From positions 1,841,001-1,905,000 of the forward strand of contig NZ_CP006587.1 of the NCBI RefSeq assembly GCF_000737515.1: a stretch of DNA of 64,000 bases, in the 5' to 3' direction. Below the pieces are notes generated by a model. The model searched no databases. It was not told where the DNA came from and saw only the letters and a list, made by a program, of their open reading frames with translations. The DNA comes from Hymenobacter sp. APR13 (GTDB lineage: Bacteria; Bacteroidota; Bacteroidia; Cytophagales; Hymenobacteraceae). Positions 31,960 to 40,586 of this stretch are shown here, one piece after another. Both the position numbers and the translations under genes were made by a program. Each line of letters begins with the position of its first letter. The first letter of the stretch is position 1.

Positions 31960-33099
31960 TCAGGGGCAATTCTGGCGGCGGGCTTCGTCGGCGTAGGCGT
32001 AGCCGAGGCGCACGGCACGCTCGAAAAACTCGCAGGCCGCCGACGGATTGCCTTCCTGCTGCGCCAGCCGGCCCAGCAGAAAATGCACCTGCCCATTTTT
32101 TGGATTGGCTTCCAGCACTTGGCGGTAGTCGGCGCGGGCTTGGGTCAGGTCCTGCATTTTGTAGTAGGCCAGGCCCCGGTACGTCAGGTATTTGAGGGGC
32201 AACGGGCGCCCGGCGCGGGTGCGCAGGCGCAGGCCGGTGGTCAGGTCTTCGGCGGCCTTCGTGAAGGTCTGTTGCTCAAACAGGCGCACCTCGCCCCGGG
32301 CCAGCCAGGCTGTACTCTGCGTGGAATCCAGCGCCAGCGACACGGTGAAGCTCTGCTCGGCAGCATCCGCTTCGCCAAGACCCGCCAGGCACTGCCCCAC
32401 CCGAAACAGCAGATGGGCCCGCTCGGCGGCCGGCTCGGCATCGGTGAGGGCCGCTTCGTAGTCGGCGCGCGCGGCGGCATAGTCGCGGTTGATGAGTTGC
32501 TCAATCTCGCCCCGGCGCCGCAGCGCGGCCCCGAACTCGGGCTTGAAGTGCAGGGCCTGCGTGAAGTAGGCGTGCGCCGCCGACCATCGCGCCCGGCGGT
32601 ACGCCCGCAGGCCGTCCTCGTAGTTGCTGACGGCCGTTACGTGGTCCATGATCAGCTTGCCCCCCAGCACAAACGCCAGAATGGCGGCCAGCAGCCCAAA
32701 CGTGAGCAGATAGTCGCGGCGCGTAAAGCGGCGTTGCTTGGGAATGGTGCGGTAGTGCCGCTCGCCGGAGCCGGCCGGCCGCCGGGTGCGCAGGGGCGCC
32801 GGCGGTGGCATGGGCACCCCGTACACGTGCTGCGTGGGGGCGCGGTACTGTTGCTGCCGCTGCTGCTCGGCGGCGCGCTGGGCAGCCTGGCGCAGTTGCT
32901 GGTCGTAGGCGGCGCGGCGCTGGGGGTCGCCCAGCACCCCGTAAGCCACGGCCACGGCCTTAAACCGCTCCTCGTACAAGGCGCTGCCACCGTGCTTATC
33001 AGGGTGGAGCTCCACGGCCAGCCGCTTGTAGGCACGCTTCACGTCGGTGGCGGTGGCGGTGGCGGCTATGCCCAATACGTGGTAATGATTCTGGCTCAA
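31960..33099 (-). CDS. J-domain protein with TPR repeats
   Basis: A 379-aa protein with an N-terminal J domain (about 5-70, HPD at 32-34), a Gln/Arg-rich linker, one transmembrane helix (YLLTFGLLAAILAFVLGGKL, about 133-152) and a TPR array (about 165-375). The HPD motif implies stimulation of a DnaK ATPase. The topology suggests a membrane-anchored co-chaperone. Glycine/phenylalanine and zinc-finger regions of true DnaJ are missing, so it is a specialised type. Confidence 0.88.
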   Translation of the reverse strand: MSQNHYHVLGIAATATATDVKRAYKRLAVELHPDKHGGSALYEERFKAVAVAYGVLGDPQRRAAYDQQLRQAAQRAAEQQRQQQYRAPTQHVYGVPMPPPAPLRTRRPAGSGERHYRTIPKQRRFTRRDYLLTFGLLAAILAFVLGGKLIMDHVTAVSNYEDGLRAYRRARWSAAHAYFTQALHFKPEFGAALRRRGEIEQLINRDYAAARADYEAALTDAEPAAERAHLLFRVGQCLAGLGEADAAEQSFTVSLALDSTQSTAWLARGEVRLFEQQTFTKAAEDLTTGLRLRTRAGRPLPLKYLTYRGLAYYKMQDLTQARADYRQVLEANPKNGQVHFLLGRLAQQEGNPSAACEFFERAVRLGYAYADEARRQNCP

Positions 33100-33247
33100 G
33101 ATGCAGCTGCTTGCGGGTAAAAATACGCCGGGTTTCAGACACGCGCACGGTTTTCCCGTATGAAGGGGCTATCTGAAAACCAGGCCGCAGGCCCGGAGTT
33201 CAGGAGTTGCTTTCGAAACATGGTTTTCCGCAAATTATCTCCCGCTC

Positions 33248-33634
33248 ATGGGCCTTTTCTCCGACGACGACGACGCTACTAAAACTCCCCGTACCGACAA
33301 TATTATCGGCAACCTGAAGGGCTATCTGGACACGCGCATTGACCTGATGCGGCTGGAAGTACAGCAGAAAGTGAAAGTTGCTGTGGTAGGCACCATGCAC
33401 GGCGCAGCTATGGCCGGCATCGGGTTGGTCTTCTTTCTGTTCCTGAATCTTTTTATTGCCCTGCTGCTTAATGAGCAGCTGGACAGCTCATATTGGGGCT
33501 TCGGCATTGTGGCCGGCTTCTATCTGGTGGTGCTCATCGTGTTTCTGGTAGGCGTTGACAAGAAACTATTCCAGGGCGTAGCCGATAAGCTGCTCGACAA
33601 CACCATCTACAAATCCGACAAACGTCAAGCCTAA
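33248..33634 (+). CDS. Phage holin-like membrane protein (Holin-X / DUF1469 type)
   Basis: A 128-aa protein: an amphipathic N-terminal part (NIIGNLKGYLDTRIDLMRLE) and two transmembrane helices (about 57-77 and 84-105). This is the layout of the PF07332-like family, annotated as putative holin but common on chromosomes without any phage. Six bases separate it from the next gene, which also has a single membrane helix, so they form an envelope-protein pair. Confidence 0.8.
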   Translation: MGLFSDDDDATKTPRTDNIIGNLKGYLDTRIDLMRLEVQQKVKVAVVGTMHGAAMAGIGLVFFLFLNLFIALLLNEQLDSSYWGFGIVAGFYLVVLIVFLVGVDKKLFQGVADKLLDNTIYKSDKRQA

Positions 33635-33640
33635 TCCGAC

Positions 33641-34402
33641 ATGGCCGAACTGACCAACCCTTTGTTTGAAGACGAAAAAGAGTTTCTGGAGCGTCAGAAG
33701 CTGGAATACGAGCGCGCCCTGATGGGCGACGTGGAGGAGATAAAGGAGAAAACCCAGCAGGCCAGCAAGTACGTGGCCATTGGGGCTGGCGTATTGGCCG
33801 GCGCGTGGCTGCTGTCGAAGGCATTCGGCGGCAAGAAAGACAAGGTATTGCAGGGCCGTCATCAGGCGCCGCAGACTTTGCCCAGTGCGCGCGCCCCTCG
33901 CACGCTGCGCAAGCACCGCGCCACCGTTCCCGACCCCAGCACGGCCGACGACCTGGGCTTCGGCAATGGCCACCACGCTGATCGTGGCCAGCAGCCCTCC
34001 CACCACGAACGTGCTCAGATTGCGCCTGACGTGTACCACGCCTCCGCCCTGGCTTCGTCCGACACCCTCGGCTCCGACGACCCATTCCAGCCCATTGGGG
34101 CTGATGTGCAAGCATATGCCCCGGTTCGGCAGGCAGCACGTCCGCATAGCGCCGAACCCGACCCCGTAGCGTCTTCTATCGTAGCCGATACGTTTCGGGT
34201 ATTCCTGCAGTCGGATACCGGCAAGATGCTGGTAGCGCAGGCAACGGCCGTGCTAATGGCCGTAGTAGCCAAAAAACTGAATGAGTATTTGCCGATGCTC
34301 AAAAATCCCGACCTTGCAACCTCCCCAGCGGAGCCGGAAACCCGGGACATCGACTTTACTTATCACCACGACGACGCGAATGCGCCTCACAAGCCTCTAT
34401 GA
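33641..34402 (+). CDS. Hypothetical membrane-anchored protein
   Basis: A 253-aa protein with an acidic, charged N-terminus (EDEKEFLERQKLEYERALMG), one short hydrophobic helix (about 44-62, YVAIGAGVLAGAWLLSKAFG) resembling YtxH-type anchors, a low-complexity Pro/His-rich middle and a second weakly hydrophobic helix near 190-215. No known domain recognised. It lies between the holin-like gene and a lipid-synthesis gene that begins inside its end, so the three are cotranscribed. Confidence 0.7.
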   Translation: MAELTNPLFEDEKEFLERQKLEYERALMGDVEEIKEKTQQASKYVAIGAGVLAGAWLLSKAFGGKKDKVLQGRHQAPQTLPSARAPRTLRKHRATVPDPSTADDLGFGNGHHADRGQQPSHHERAQIAPDVYHASALASSDTLGSDDPFQPIGADVQAYAPVRQAARPHSAEPDPVASSIVADTFRVFLQSDTGKMLVAQATAVLMAVVAKKLNEYLPMLKNPDLATSPAEPETRDIDFTYHHDDANAPHKPL

Positions 34403-35147
34403 TGGCCTCAGCAAGCGCCGCTCCCACGGCCGCAAATCCCTGGCTATCCTGCTCGACCCTGATAATCTGACTGAAGCAGGCTGCCGCAAGGTGCTGGCGC
34501 TAAGCGAAACGCACCCGGTAGATTATTTCTTTGTGGGTGGCAGTCTGGTGATAAACTCGCACCAGACTGCCCTCATCCAGCAGATTAAGCAGCATTCGGC
34601 GGTGCCGGTGCTGCTTTTTCCTAGTCATAGCCTGCACCTCGATCCGCAGGCCGACGGGATTCTACTGCTGAGCTTGATTTCGGGCCGCAATCCGGAGTTC
34701 CTGATCGGGCAGCACGTCATTGCGGCGCCGCTGCTGCGCCAGAGCAACCTGCAGATTCTGCCCACCGGCTACCTGCTCGTAGATACCGGCCGCCAGACCA
34801 CGGCCAGCTACATGAGTGGCACTACGCCCCTCCCCTACGATAAGCCTACCATTGCCGCCTGCACGGCCATGGCCGGCGAGCAGCTTGGCCTGCGCCTGAT
34901 GTATCTCGACGGAGGCAGCGGCGCCATGTATCCGGTGTCGGCAGCCACCATCCGGGCCGTACGCCAGGCCGTCGACGTGCCCATCATCGTGGGGGGCGGC
35001 ATCAACACCGCCGATAAAGCCCAAGCCGCATTGGCCGCTGGCGCCGATGTTATTGTAGTCGGCAACCAAGTGGAGAAAAACCCGGAGTTTTTGGGCGAAG
35101 TGTCCCGCGTAGTGCAATCATTCAATACAGTTGCGGACGTCGCATAA
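34380..35147 (+). CDS. Geranylgeranylglyceryl-phosphate synthase (PcrB/GGGPS family)
   Basis: A 255-aa TIM-barrel prenyltransferase that joins a polyprenyl diphosphate to glycerol-1-phosphate by an ether bond. Family marks are LAILLDPDNLTEAG near the N-terminus, FVGGSLV, the LYLDGGSGA-like segment (MYLDGGSGAMYPV), VGGGINTADKA and ADVIVVGNQVE. The start MRLTSLYDGLSKRRS lies 23 nt inside the preceding gene and gives the usual length. Archaeal-type ether lipids made by such enzymes have been reported for some Bacteroidota; the product here is unknown. Confidence 0.88.
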   Translation: MRLTSLYDGLSKRRSHGRKSLAILLDPDNLTEAGCRKVLALSETHPVDYFFVGGSLVINSHQTALIQQIKQHSAVPVLLFPSHSLHLDPQADGILLLSLISGRNPEFLIGQHVIAAPLLRQSNLQILPTGYLLVDTGRQTTASYMSGTTPLPYDKPTIAACTAMAGEQLGLRLMYLDGGSGAMYPVSAATIRAVRQAVDVPIIVGGGINTADKAQAALAAGADVIVVGNQVEKNPEFLGEVSRVVQSFNTVADVA

Positions 35148-35199
35148 CGCGATATGGCACCTGCAGAGTACCACCCGGCTCCGGCCGCCCATATCACAT

Positions 35200-35237
35200 A
35201 AAAAGCCCCTTGCTACTCCCGTAGCAAGGGGCTTTTT
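35200..35237. terminator. Bidirectional terminator
   Basis: AAAAAGCCCCTTGCTAC-tccc-GTAGCAAGGGGCTTTTT, a 17-bp perfect stem with T runs on both strands. It serves GGGPS and the converging AraC gene. Confidence 0.95.
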
Positions 35238-35272
35238 GCTTCAAGAGCCACCGACAACGGCGCTGCTGAGGC

Positions 35273-36196
35273 CTAGATATTCATGGCCGATTCGCGGCGG
35301 CGCATTTTGCCGGCCGGAATCCCGAACATCATTTTAAAGCGACGGCAGAAGTACGCCGTATCCTTATAGCCGACCTCTTTGCCGATGTCGCGGATGCTCT
35401 TCTTGGTGGTACGCAGCAGAAACACGGCGCGCTCCATGCGCTGGTACTCGATGTAGTCCTGGGGGTTGATGCCGGTGAGCATCTTGAAATACTGCCCCAC
35501 ATAGTCCTCGCTCACGTTGGCCACGTTGCTGAGCACCTTGTTGCTCAGGTCGCCGCCGATGTTCTCCTTGATGTAGTTGAACAGGTCGATCAGGCGCGGG
35601 TCCTTGAAATAGGTGCTGTTGGTGGCCAGCTGCTCTACAAACATCTTGTTCTTGAGGATGTAGCGCACGATTTCCACCACAATGTTCTCGGTGTAAATCG
35701 TAATCAGCCGCTCGCGGCCGGGCAGTTCCTGCAGGCTCTCCTCCACCACCTTGATGATGAGGTTGCCCAGCTTGGAGTTGTTGGAAATCAGGAACGCGGG
35801 CACGTCCAGCGAGGCAAAGAAGTTCACCGAGTCGAACACCTTGGCCTCGAAGCTCACAAACGAGTGGCTTTCCTCGGCGTCCCCGATCAGGTCGAGGTCG
35901 GAGTTGGAGTGGAAGAACTTGTCTTTGTTGCTGATCAGGTCGTCGTTGGTGATGACCTTGCCGGCCGAGTCACCATAGTTCACCTTGGTAGCGCGGCCAC
36001 CGGGGATGAAGAGCATTTCGCCTTCTTCCACCACCTGCTCTTCCTCACCGAACGTAATACGGCCTTTGTGCAGCAGAATCAGGTTGTTGCCGACATCGTA
36101 GGAGTTGCGCACCGTGAACGGCTGCTGCAGCACCAAATTCTTCGCTTTTATGTAGCGTACGCCAAGCGACTCTATCACTTTATTGTAATCTTCCAT
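35273..36196 (-). CDS. AraC-family transcriptional regulator
   Basis: A 307-aa regulator with an N-terminal cupin-like ligand domain (about 15-110) and a C-terminal pair of helix-turn-helix units (about 205-300: KVLSNVANVSEDYVGQYFKM, SIRDIGKEVGYKDTAYFCRR). The ligand is unknown. It is followed by a terminator shared with the GGGPS unit and preceded by the acyl-CoA dehydrogenase gene and its own terminator, so it forms a single unit. Confidence 0.9.
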   Translation of the reverse strand: MEDYNKVIESLGVRYIKAKNLVLQQPFTVRNSYDVGNNLILLHKGRITFGEEEQVVEEGEMLFIPGGRATKVNYGDSAGKVITNDDLISNKDKFFHSNSDLDLIGDAEESHSFVSFEAKVFDSVNFFASLDVPAFLISNNSKLGNLIIKVVEESLQELPGRERLITIYTENIVVEIVRYILKNKMFVEQLATNSTYFKDPRLIDLFNYIKENIGGDLSNKVLSNVANVSEDYVGQYFKMLTGINPQDYIEYQRMERAVFLLRTTKKSIRDIGKEVGYKDTAYFCRRFKMMFGIPAGKMRRRESAMNI

Positions 36197-36284
36197 CTTC
36201 GTAGGGCAGTTTGGGTACTGAGGTAAACCCGGTATTGGGGGTGGCCGGACTTATGTAATGCAAATTAAGATATAAAAATTCACA

Positions 36285-36321
36285 AAAACGAAAAACCCAG
36301 CCGAAATTCGACTGGGTTTAA
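36285..36321 (-). terminator. Terminator of the acyl-CoA dehydrogenase gene
   Basis: On the minus strand AAACCCAG-tcgaatttcgg-CTGGGTTT followed by TTCGTTTTT. Confidence 0.85.
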
Positions 36322-36354
36322 TGCAATACTTCTGACTTTTAGGCAATTCGCCTG

Positions 36355-37494
36355 CTACTTCAGAATTTCCCGAGAGATTACAATTTTCTGAATCTCCGAA
36401 GTGCCTTCGTAAATCTGGGTGATTTTGGCGTCGCGCATCATGCGCTCTACGTGGTATTCCTTCACGAAACCGTAGCCGCCGTGCACCTGCACAGCTTCTA
36501 CAGAGGTTTCCATAGCTACTTTCGAGGCAAACAGCTTGGCCATAGCACCGGACTTAGCGAAATCCTGGCCGGAATCCTTGTCGTGAGCAGCCTGCAGGCA
36601 CAGCAGACGGGCCGCGTCGATGTTAGTAGCCATATCAGCCAGCTTGAACTGGATGGCCTGGTGCTGCGAAATCGGCACCCCGAAGGCCTTACGCTCCTTA
36701 GAGTATTTCAACGCCAGCTCATACGAGCCGGACGCAATGCCCAGCGCCTGCGCGGCAATACCGATGCGGCCGCCGGCCAGCACCTGCATGGCGAACTTGA
36801 AGCCGAAGCCGTCTTCGCCGATGCGATTGGCCTTAGGCACTTTCACGTCGGTGAACAGCAGCGAGCAGGTATCAGAGCCGCGGATGCCGAGCTTGTTTTC
36901 CTTGGGAGCCGTCTGGAAGCCTTCCATGCCCTTCTCCACAATCAGCACGTTGATGCCGCGGTGCTTCAGCTCGGGGTTGGTCTGGGCCACTACGAGGTAT
37001 ACCGAGGCCGTGGTGCCGTTGGTAATCCAGTTTTTGGTGCCGTTGAGCAGGTAGTAGTCGCCTTTGTCTTCGGCGGTAGTGCGCTGGCTGGTGGCGTCGG
37101 AGCCGGCTTCGGGCTCGCTCAGGGCGAAGGCGCCGATGATTTCGCCGGACGTGAGGCCGGGCAGGTACTTGCGCTTCTGCTCCTCGGTGCCGTATTTCTC
37201 CAGGCCCCAGCACACCAACGAGTTGTTCACGCTCATGATAACCGAGCAGGAAGCATCCACTTTGCTGATTTCCTCCATGGCCAGCACGTAGCTCACGGTG
37301 TCCATGCCGCCGCCGCCGTACTCGGGGCTTACCATCATGCCCATGAAGCCCAGCTCGCCCATTTTCTTGATCTGCTCGGCAGGAAACTTCTGGTGTTCGT
37401 CGCGCTCAATCACGCCGGCCCAGAGTTCGTTCTGGGCAAAGTCGCGGGCGGCCGCCTGCACGGCGAGTTGTTCTTCGGTGAGCTGGAAATCCAT
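36355..37494 (-). CDS. Acyl-CoA dehydrogenase
   Basis: A 379-aa FAD enzyme for the first step of fatty-acid beta-oxidation. Signature FALSEPEAGSDATSQRTTAE (about 121-140), the FAD-binding WITNGT segment, and the C-terminal QIYEGTSEIQKIVISREIL with the catalytic Glu in YEGTSE, as in short-chain enzymes. The fit is to the butyryl-CoA dehydrogenase subgroup, but chain length cannot be read from sequence alone. Single gene with a promoter about 60 bp upstream. Confidence 0.93.
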   Translation of the reverse strand: MDFQLTEEQLAVQAAARDFAQNELWAGVIERDEHQKFPAEQIKKMGELGFMGMMVSPEYGGGGMDTVSYVLAMEEISKVDASCSVIMSVNNSLVCWGLEKYGTEEQKRKYLPGLTSGEIIGAFALSEPEAGSDATSQRTTAEDKGDYYLLNGTKNWITNGTTASVYLVVAQTNPELKHRGINVLIVEKGMEGFQTAPKENKLGIRGSDTCSLLFTDVKVPKANRIGEDGFGFKFAMQVLAGGRIGIAAQALGIASGSYELALKYSKERKAFGVPISQHQAIQFKLADMATNIDAARLLCLQAAHDKDSGQDFAKSGAMAKLFASKVAMETSVEAVQVHGGYGFVKEYHVERMMRDAKITQIYEGTSEIQKIVISREILK

Positions 37495-37561
37495 GCGGTA
37501 AGGGGAGGTGGGATGGGGAAAACGTCAGAGCGTATCGGCTGCACCGCAGCCAAACTGTCCT

Positions 37562-37569
37562 CAAAATTA
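37562..37569 (-). promoter_or_regulatory. -7 element of the acyl-CoA dehydrogenase gene
   Basis: TAATTTTG on the minus strand, an exact TAnnTTTG match, about 68 bp before the start codon. No TTG is seen at -33. Confidence 0.5.
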
Positions 37570-37702
37570 AAGCGCAGATTCGGCAGATTGGGCGCGCCGC
37601 CCGGATTTTTTACCGGAATCCGGCCTGAAAAGCTGCAGACCCGCTATTTTGTTTGATAGTAGGCCAGCAACGGGCAAGCGGCCGGAAAGCCAGCCCGAAC
37701 GG

Positions 37703-38395
37703 TTAGTCGCGGCGGCGGCCCATGAGCAGGGTGGCGTAGTAGAACAGCGTAGCCAGGGAGCCCAGCGCCGCTACCACGTAGGTCATGGCGGCCCATTTCA
37801 GGGCATCTTTGGCCATCACGTGTTCCTGCGGCGTCACGATGTTGCGCTTGTCCATCCAAGCCAGGGCCCGCTTGGAGGCGTCAAACTCCACGGGCAAGGT
37901 CACGAAGCTGAACAGCGTGGTGAGGGCGAAGAAGGCTACGCCAATGCCCAGCGGCAGTGGCGTGGTGCGCAGCATAATCACGCCCAGAAACAGCAGAATG
38001 GGCATGAACTTGGACACGGCACTCAGCGCCGGCACCATGGCCGAACGGAACTGCAAAGCGCTGTAGGCGGTGGCGTGCTGCACGGCGTGGCCGCACTCGT
38101 GGGCCGCTACGGCGGCGGCGGCGGCACTGCGCTCCGCAAACACCGCTTCGCTCAGGTTCACGGTTTTGTCAGCGGGGTTGTAGTGGTCGGTCAGGCGGCC
38201 TTCGGTGCTGATGACGCGCACGTCGGTAATGCCGTGGTCGGCCAGCATCAGCTCGGCAATCTGACGGCCGGAGAGGCCGTTTTGCAGGCCTACCCGCGAG
38301 TACTGCTCAAACTTGCTTTGCAGGCGGCGCTGGATCAGCCAGCTGGCCAGCATGGTGAGCAGAACGATGATATAGGCCGGATTCATACTGTACAT
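37703..38395 (-). CDS. Membrane zinc metallopeptidase (Zn_peptidase_2 type)
   Basis: A 230-aa protein with an N-terminal helix (about 7-21), the zinc motif HECGH at 99-103 and two or three further helices (about 125-165 and 205-225). This is the YugP-like PF04298 family, thought to act in membrane protein quality control. The start at MYSMNPAYII is preferred; the frame extends 26 codons further without features. The last residues (MGRRRD) are cytosolic. Confidence 0.9.
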   Translation of the reverse strand: MYSMNPAYIIVLLTMLASWLIQRRLQSKFEQYSRVGLQNGLSGRQIAELMLADHGITDVRVISTEGRLTDHYNPADKTVNLSEAVFAERSAAAAAVAAHECGHAVQHATAYSALQFRSAMVPALSAVSKFMPILLFLGVIMLRTTPLPLGIGVAFFALTTLFSFVTLPVEFDASKRALAWMDKRNIVTPQEHVMAKDALKWAAMTYVVAALGSLATLFYYATLLMGRRRD

Positions 38396-38492
38396 CGGTG
38401 AGAGGGGTGGAAGAGGGTGAAGAACGGTAGCCGGCTGCCATTCTGACGGTTGGAAGGCCTGTGCCTCCCCCACAACCCACCAGAACCGGCAG

Positions 38493-38972
38493 CTACGCTC
38501 CCGTCAGGATTCGCTCGACGATGCGCGAGGTGCTGTAGCCGGCCACCAGTGGCACGGTCAGCACCTGCCCGCCATTCTGCAACACCACTTCGTGGCCTAC
38601 AATTCCACTGATGGGGTAGTCGTCGCCTTTCACCAAGATGTCGGGCAGCACGGCTTCAATCAGGGCCAGCGGGGTTTGCTCATCGAAGAGCACTACGGCA
38701 TCCACAAACAAAAGCGACGCCAGAATGCGGGCACGTGCCATTTCGTCCTGCAGGGGCCGGCCGGGCTTGAGGCGGCTGACGGAGGCATCGGTGTTGAGGC
38801 CCAGCACCAGCTTGTCGCCGAGGTGGCGCGCCTTCTCCAGGTAGTCGACGTGGCCCAGGTGCAGCAGATCGAAGCAGCCGTTGGTGAACACGACGCGCTG
38901 GCCTTCGGCTTTCCAGGCGGACACTACCGGCAGCAGCTGGGCGCGGGTCAGGATTTTATCTTTGCTCCACAT
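38493..38972 (-). CDS. rfaE2: D-glycero-beta-D-manno-heptose 1-phosphate adenylyltransferase
   Basis: Activates heptose-1-phosphate to ADP-heptose for lipopolysaccharide core or S-layer glycans. A 159-aa single-domain nucleotidyltransferase, corresponding to the C-terminal half of E. coli HldE, with the motif GCFDLLHLGHVDYL (HxGH at about 36-39) and VKGDDYP. The N-terminal 17 nt overlap the end of the preceding flippase-like gene. The kinase half is not encoded here. Confidence 0.93.
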   Translation of the reverse strand: MWSKDKILTRAQLLPVVSAWKAEGQRVVFTNGCFDLLHLGHVDYLEKARHLGDKLVLGLNTDASVSRLKPGRPLQDEMARARILASLLFVDAVVLFDEQTPLALIEAVLPDILVKGDDYPISGIVGHEVVLQNGGQVLTVPLVAGYSTSRIVERILTGA

Positions 38973-40026
38973 CGGCAGATAGCTCAGTAGTTTCGAGAGG
39001 CAGCACAGCGCCGCGGCGCGCCATCTGGCCCGATTTCATCATACTCAGCAGGAAGCTGATGCCGCCCATCAGTACGATCAGCAACGTCTGGGCGCCGTGC
39101 ACCACCAACGCGTAGGCAATGCCGCCTTCCTTGCTGACGCCGTACACCAGCAGCGTGCTCTGCACCAGCAGGTGGAACACCCCGATGCCGCCCTGCACTG
39201 GCGCGGCCATCCCAAAGGCCCCAAAGGTGAGAACGGCCAGCGCCGCCCGCATACCCAGGTCGTAGGTTTCGGGAAAGGCGAAAAACACCAGATAATCCAT
39301 CAGGTAGTAGACCAGCCACGTGAAGAACGTATGCAGCAGGAAAGCGCCTTTGTTGGGCATGCGCACAATGCTGAACACGCCCGCCAGCAAACCTTTCACG
39401 AAGCCCAGCATCTTGTTGAACACGGTGTTCTGGCGCAGCCGCTCCAGGTTGCGCCACAGCAGGTAGCCGGAAATCAGCAGCGCCAGCAGGGCCACTACGG
39501 CCGCTGCCACCAGGGCATTGCGGTTGCGGGCCAGCGCATCGGCCTTGCCCTGGAGCAGGTAGGTATCGGCGAAGCCCCAGAACGTCTTGAAATCGAGCAG
39601 CAGCACCGTGCTCAGCAAGCCCAGCAGCACCAGCACGTCGATGATGCGCTCGGTAATCACGGTGCCCAAGGACACCTGTACCGGCACCTTGCTGGTACGC
39701 TGCAGCAGCGAGCAGCGGACCACCTCGCCTACCCGCCCAGGCAGCACCATGTTGGCCAGGTTACCGACCATCATGGCGTGGTACACGTCCCAGAAAGCCG
39801 GTTTCGGACCGGTTACGGTGGGGTCGAGCTGCATCTTCCAGCGGTAGGCCCGGCTCAGGTAGCCCAGCACCGACAGCCCCAGCGTCAGCAGCAGCCACCA
39901 GTAGTTAGCCCCCTGCACCGTATCCACGATGCGGCTCAGGTCCTGCCCGCGCACCGCGTACCACATCAGCAGCCCCGAAACGGATAGCAGCAGGGCGTAT
40001 TTGAGAATGTTTAGAAGTTGCTTCAC
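38956..40026 (-). CDS. Flippase-like membrane protein (lysylphosphatidylglycerol synthase TM family)
   Basis: A 356-aa integral membrane protein with about eight helices, of the UPF0104/LPG_synthase_TM family (PGRVGEVVRCSLL near 95-107 is the most conserved block). Members flip or export lipid-linked substrates or form the membrane part of MprF; the substrate is not predictable. Translational overlap with rfaE2 suggests a role in envelope glycolipid building. Confidence 0.85.
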   Translation of the reverse strand: MKQLLNILKYALLLSVSGLLMWYAVRGQDLSRIVDTVQGANYWWLLLTLGLSVLGYLSRAYRWKMQLDPTVTGPKPAFWDVYHAMMVGNLANMVLPGRVGEVVRCSLLQRTSKVPVQVSLGTVITERIIDVLVLLGLLSTVLLLDFKTFWGFADTYLLQGKADALARNRNALVAAAVVALLALLISGYLLWRNLERLRQNTVFNKMLGFVKGLLAGVFSIVRMPNKGAFLLHTFFTWLVYYLMDYLVFFAFPETYDLGMRAALAVLTFGAFGMAAPVQGGIGVFHLLVQSTLLVYGVSKEGGIAYALVVHGAQTLLIVLMGGISFLLSMMKSGQMARRGAVLPLETTELSADVEQR

Positions 40027-40120
40027 TAACGAAATCGTTGAAATAGTTAATAGCTAAATGGTTGGCTGTTTCGGAAAATCCCGCAACAGCCAACCATTTA
40101 ACAATGCAGCCTTTCAGCCA

Positions 40121-40468
40121 TTAAACCAAGCGGTTGTGCTGGTCCGGAAAGATGATGGTGGGCTGGTGCGCCCGGGCTTCGGCAAAGTCGATGAGGGCGT
40201 AGGAAATGATGATGACGATGTCGCCCACGGCTACGCGGCGGGCAGCCGGGCCGTTCAGGCAGATCATGCCCGAGCCCCGCTCGCCTTTGATGGTATACGT
40301 CTCGAACCGCTCGCCATTGTTGATATTGACAATGGTGACCTTCTCGTTTTCCACCATGTTGGCCGCGTCCAGCAGGTCTTCGTCGATGGTGATGCTGCCT
40401 ACATAGTGCAGCTCGGCCTGCGTGACCTTAACGCGGTGAATCTTCGATTTGAGGACCTCGATGTGCAT
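40121..40468 (-). CDS. panD: Aspartate 1-decarboxylase
   Basis: Makes beta-alanine for pantothenate and CoA. A 115-aa proenzyme that cleaves itself between Gly24 and Ser25 (HYVGSITID) to form the pyruvoyl cofactor. Other family blocks are [13 protein letters not shown] and YALID. The start [13 protein letters not shown] is the standard one. A -7 element TATCTTTG lies 29 bp upstream. panC follows upstream on the same strand, but each has its own start region. Confidence 0.96.
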   Translation of the reverse strand: MHIEVLKSKIHRVKVTQAELHYVGSITIDEDLLDAANMVENEKVTIVNINNGERFETYTIKGERGSGMICLNGPAARRVAVGDIVIIISYALIDFAEARAHQPTIIFPDQHNRLV

Positions 40469-40496
40469 GAAAAAAAGCAAATGACGAATAGGGCGG

Positions 40497-40504
40497 CAAA
40501 GATA
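40497..40504 (-). promoter_or_regulatory. -7 element of panD
   Basis: TATCTTTG on the minus strand, an exact TAnnTTTG match, 29 bp before the start codon. Start site expected near 40491. No TTG at -33. Confidence 0.6.
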
Positions 40505-40586
40505 CAAACCCGCAGATGGGGAAGCCCGCCGGCAGCCGGCGGCCCCTGGAGCTGCCTGCCTGCGCTACGCGCCTCTGCCGGCAGGG

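Noticed and set aside
33248..33634. Holin-like gene as a sign of a prophage
   Set aside because: No integrase, structural or lysin genes are near; this family is common on chromosomes.
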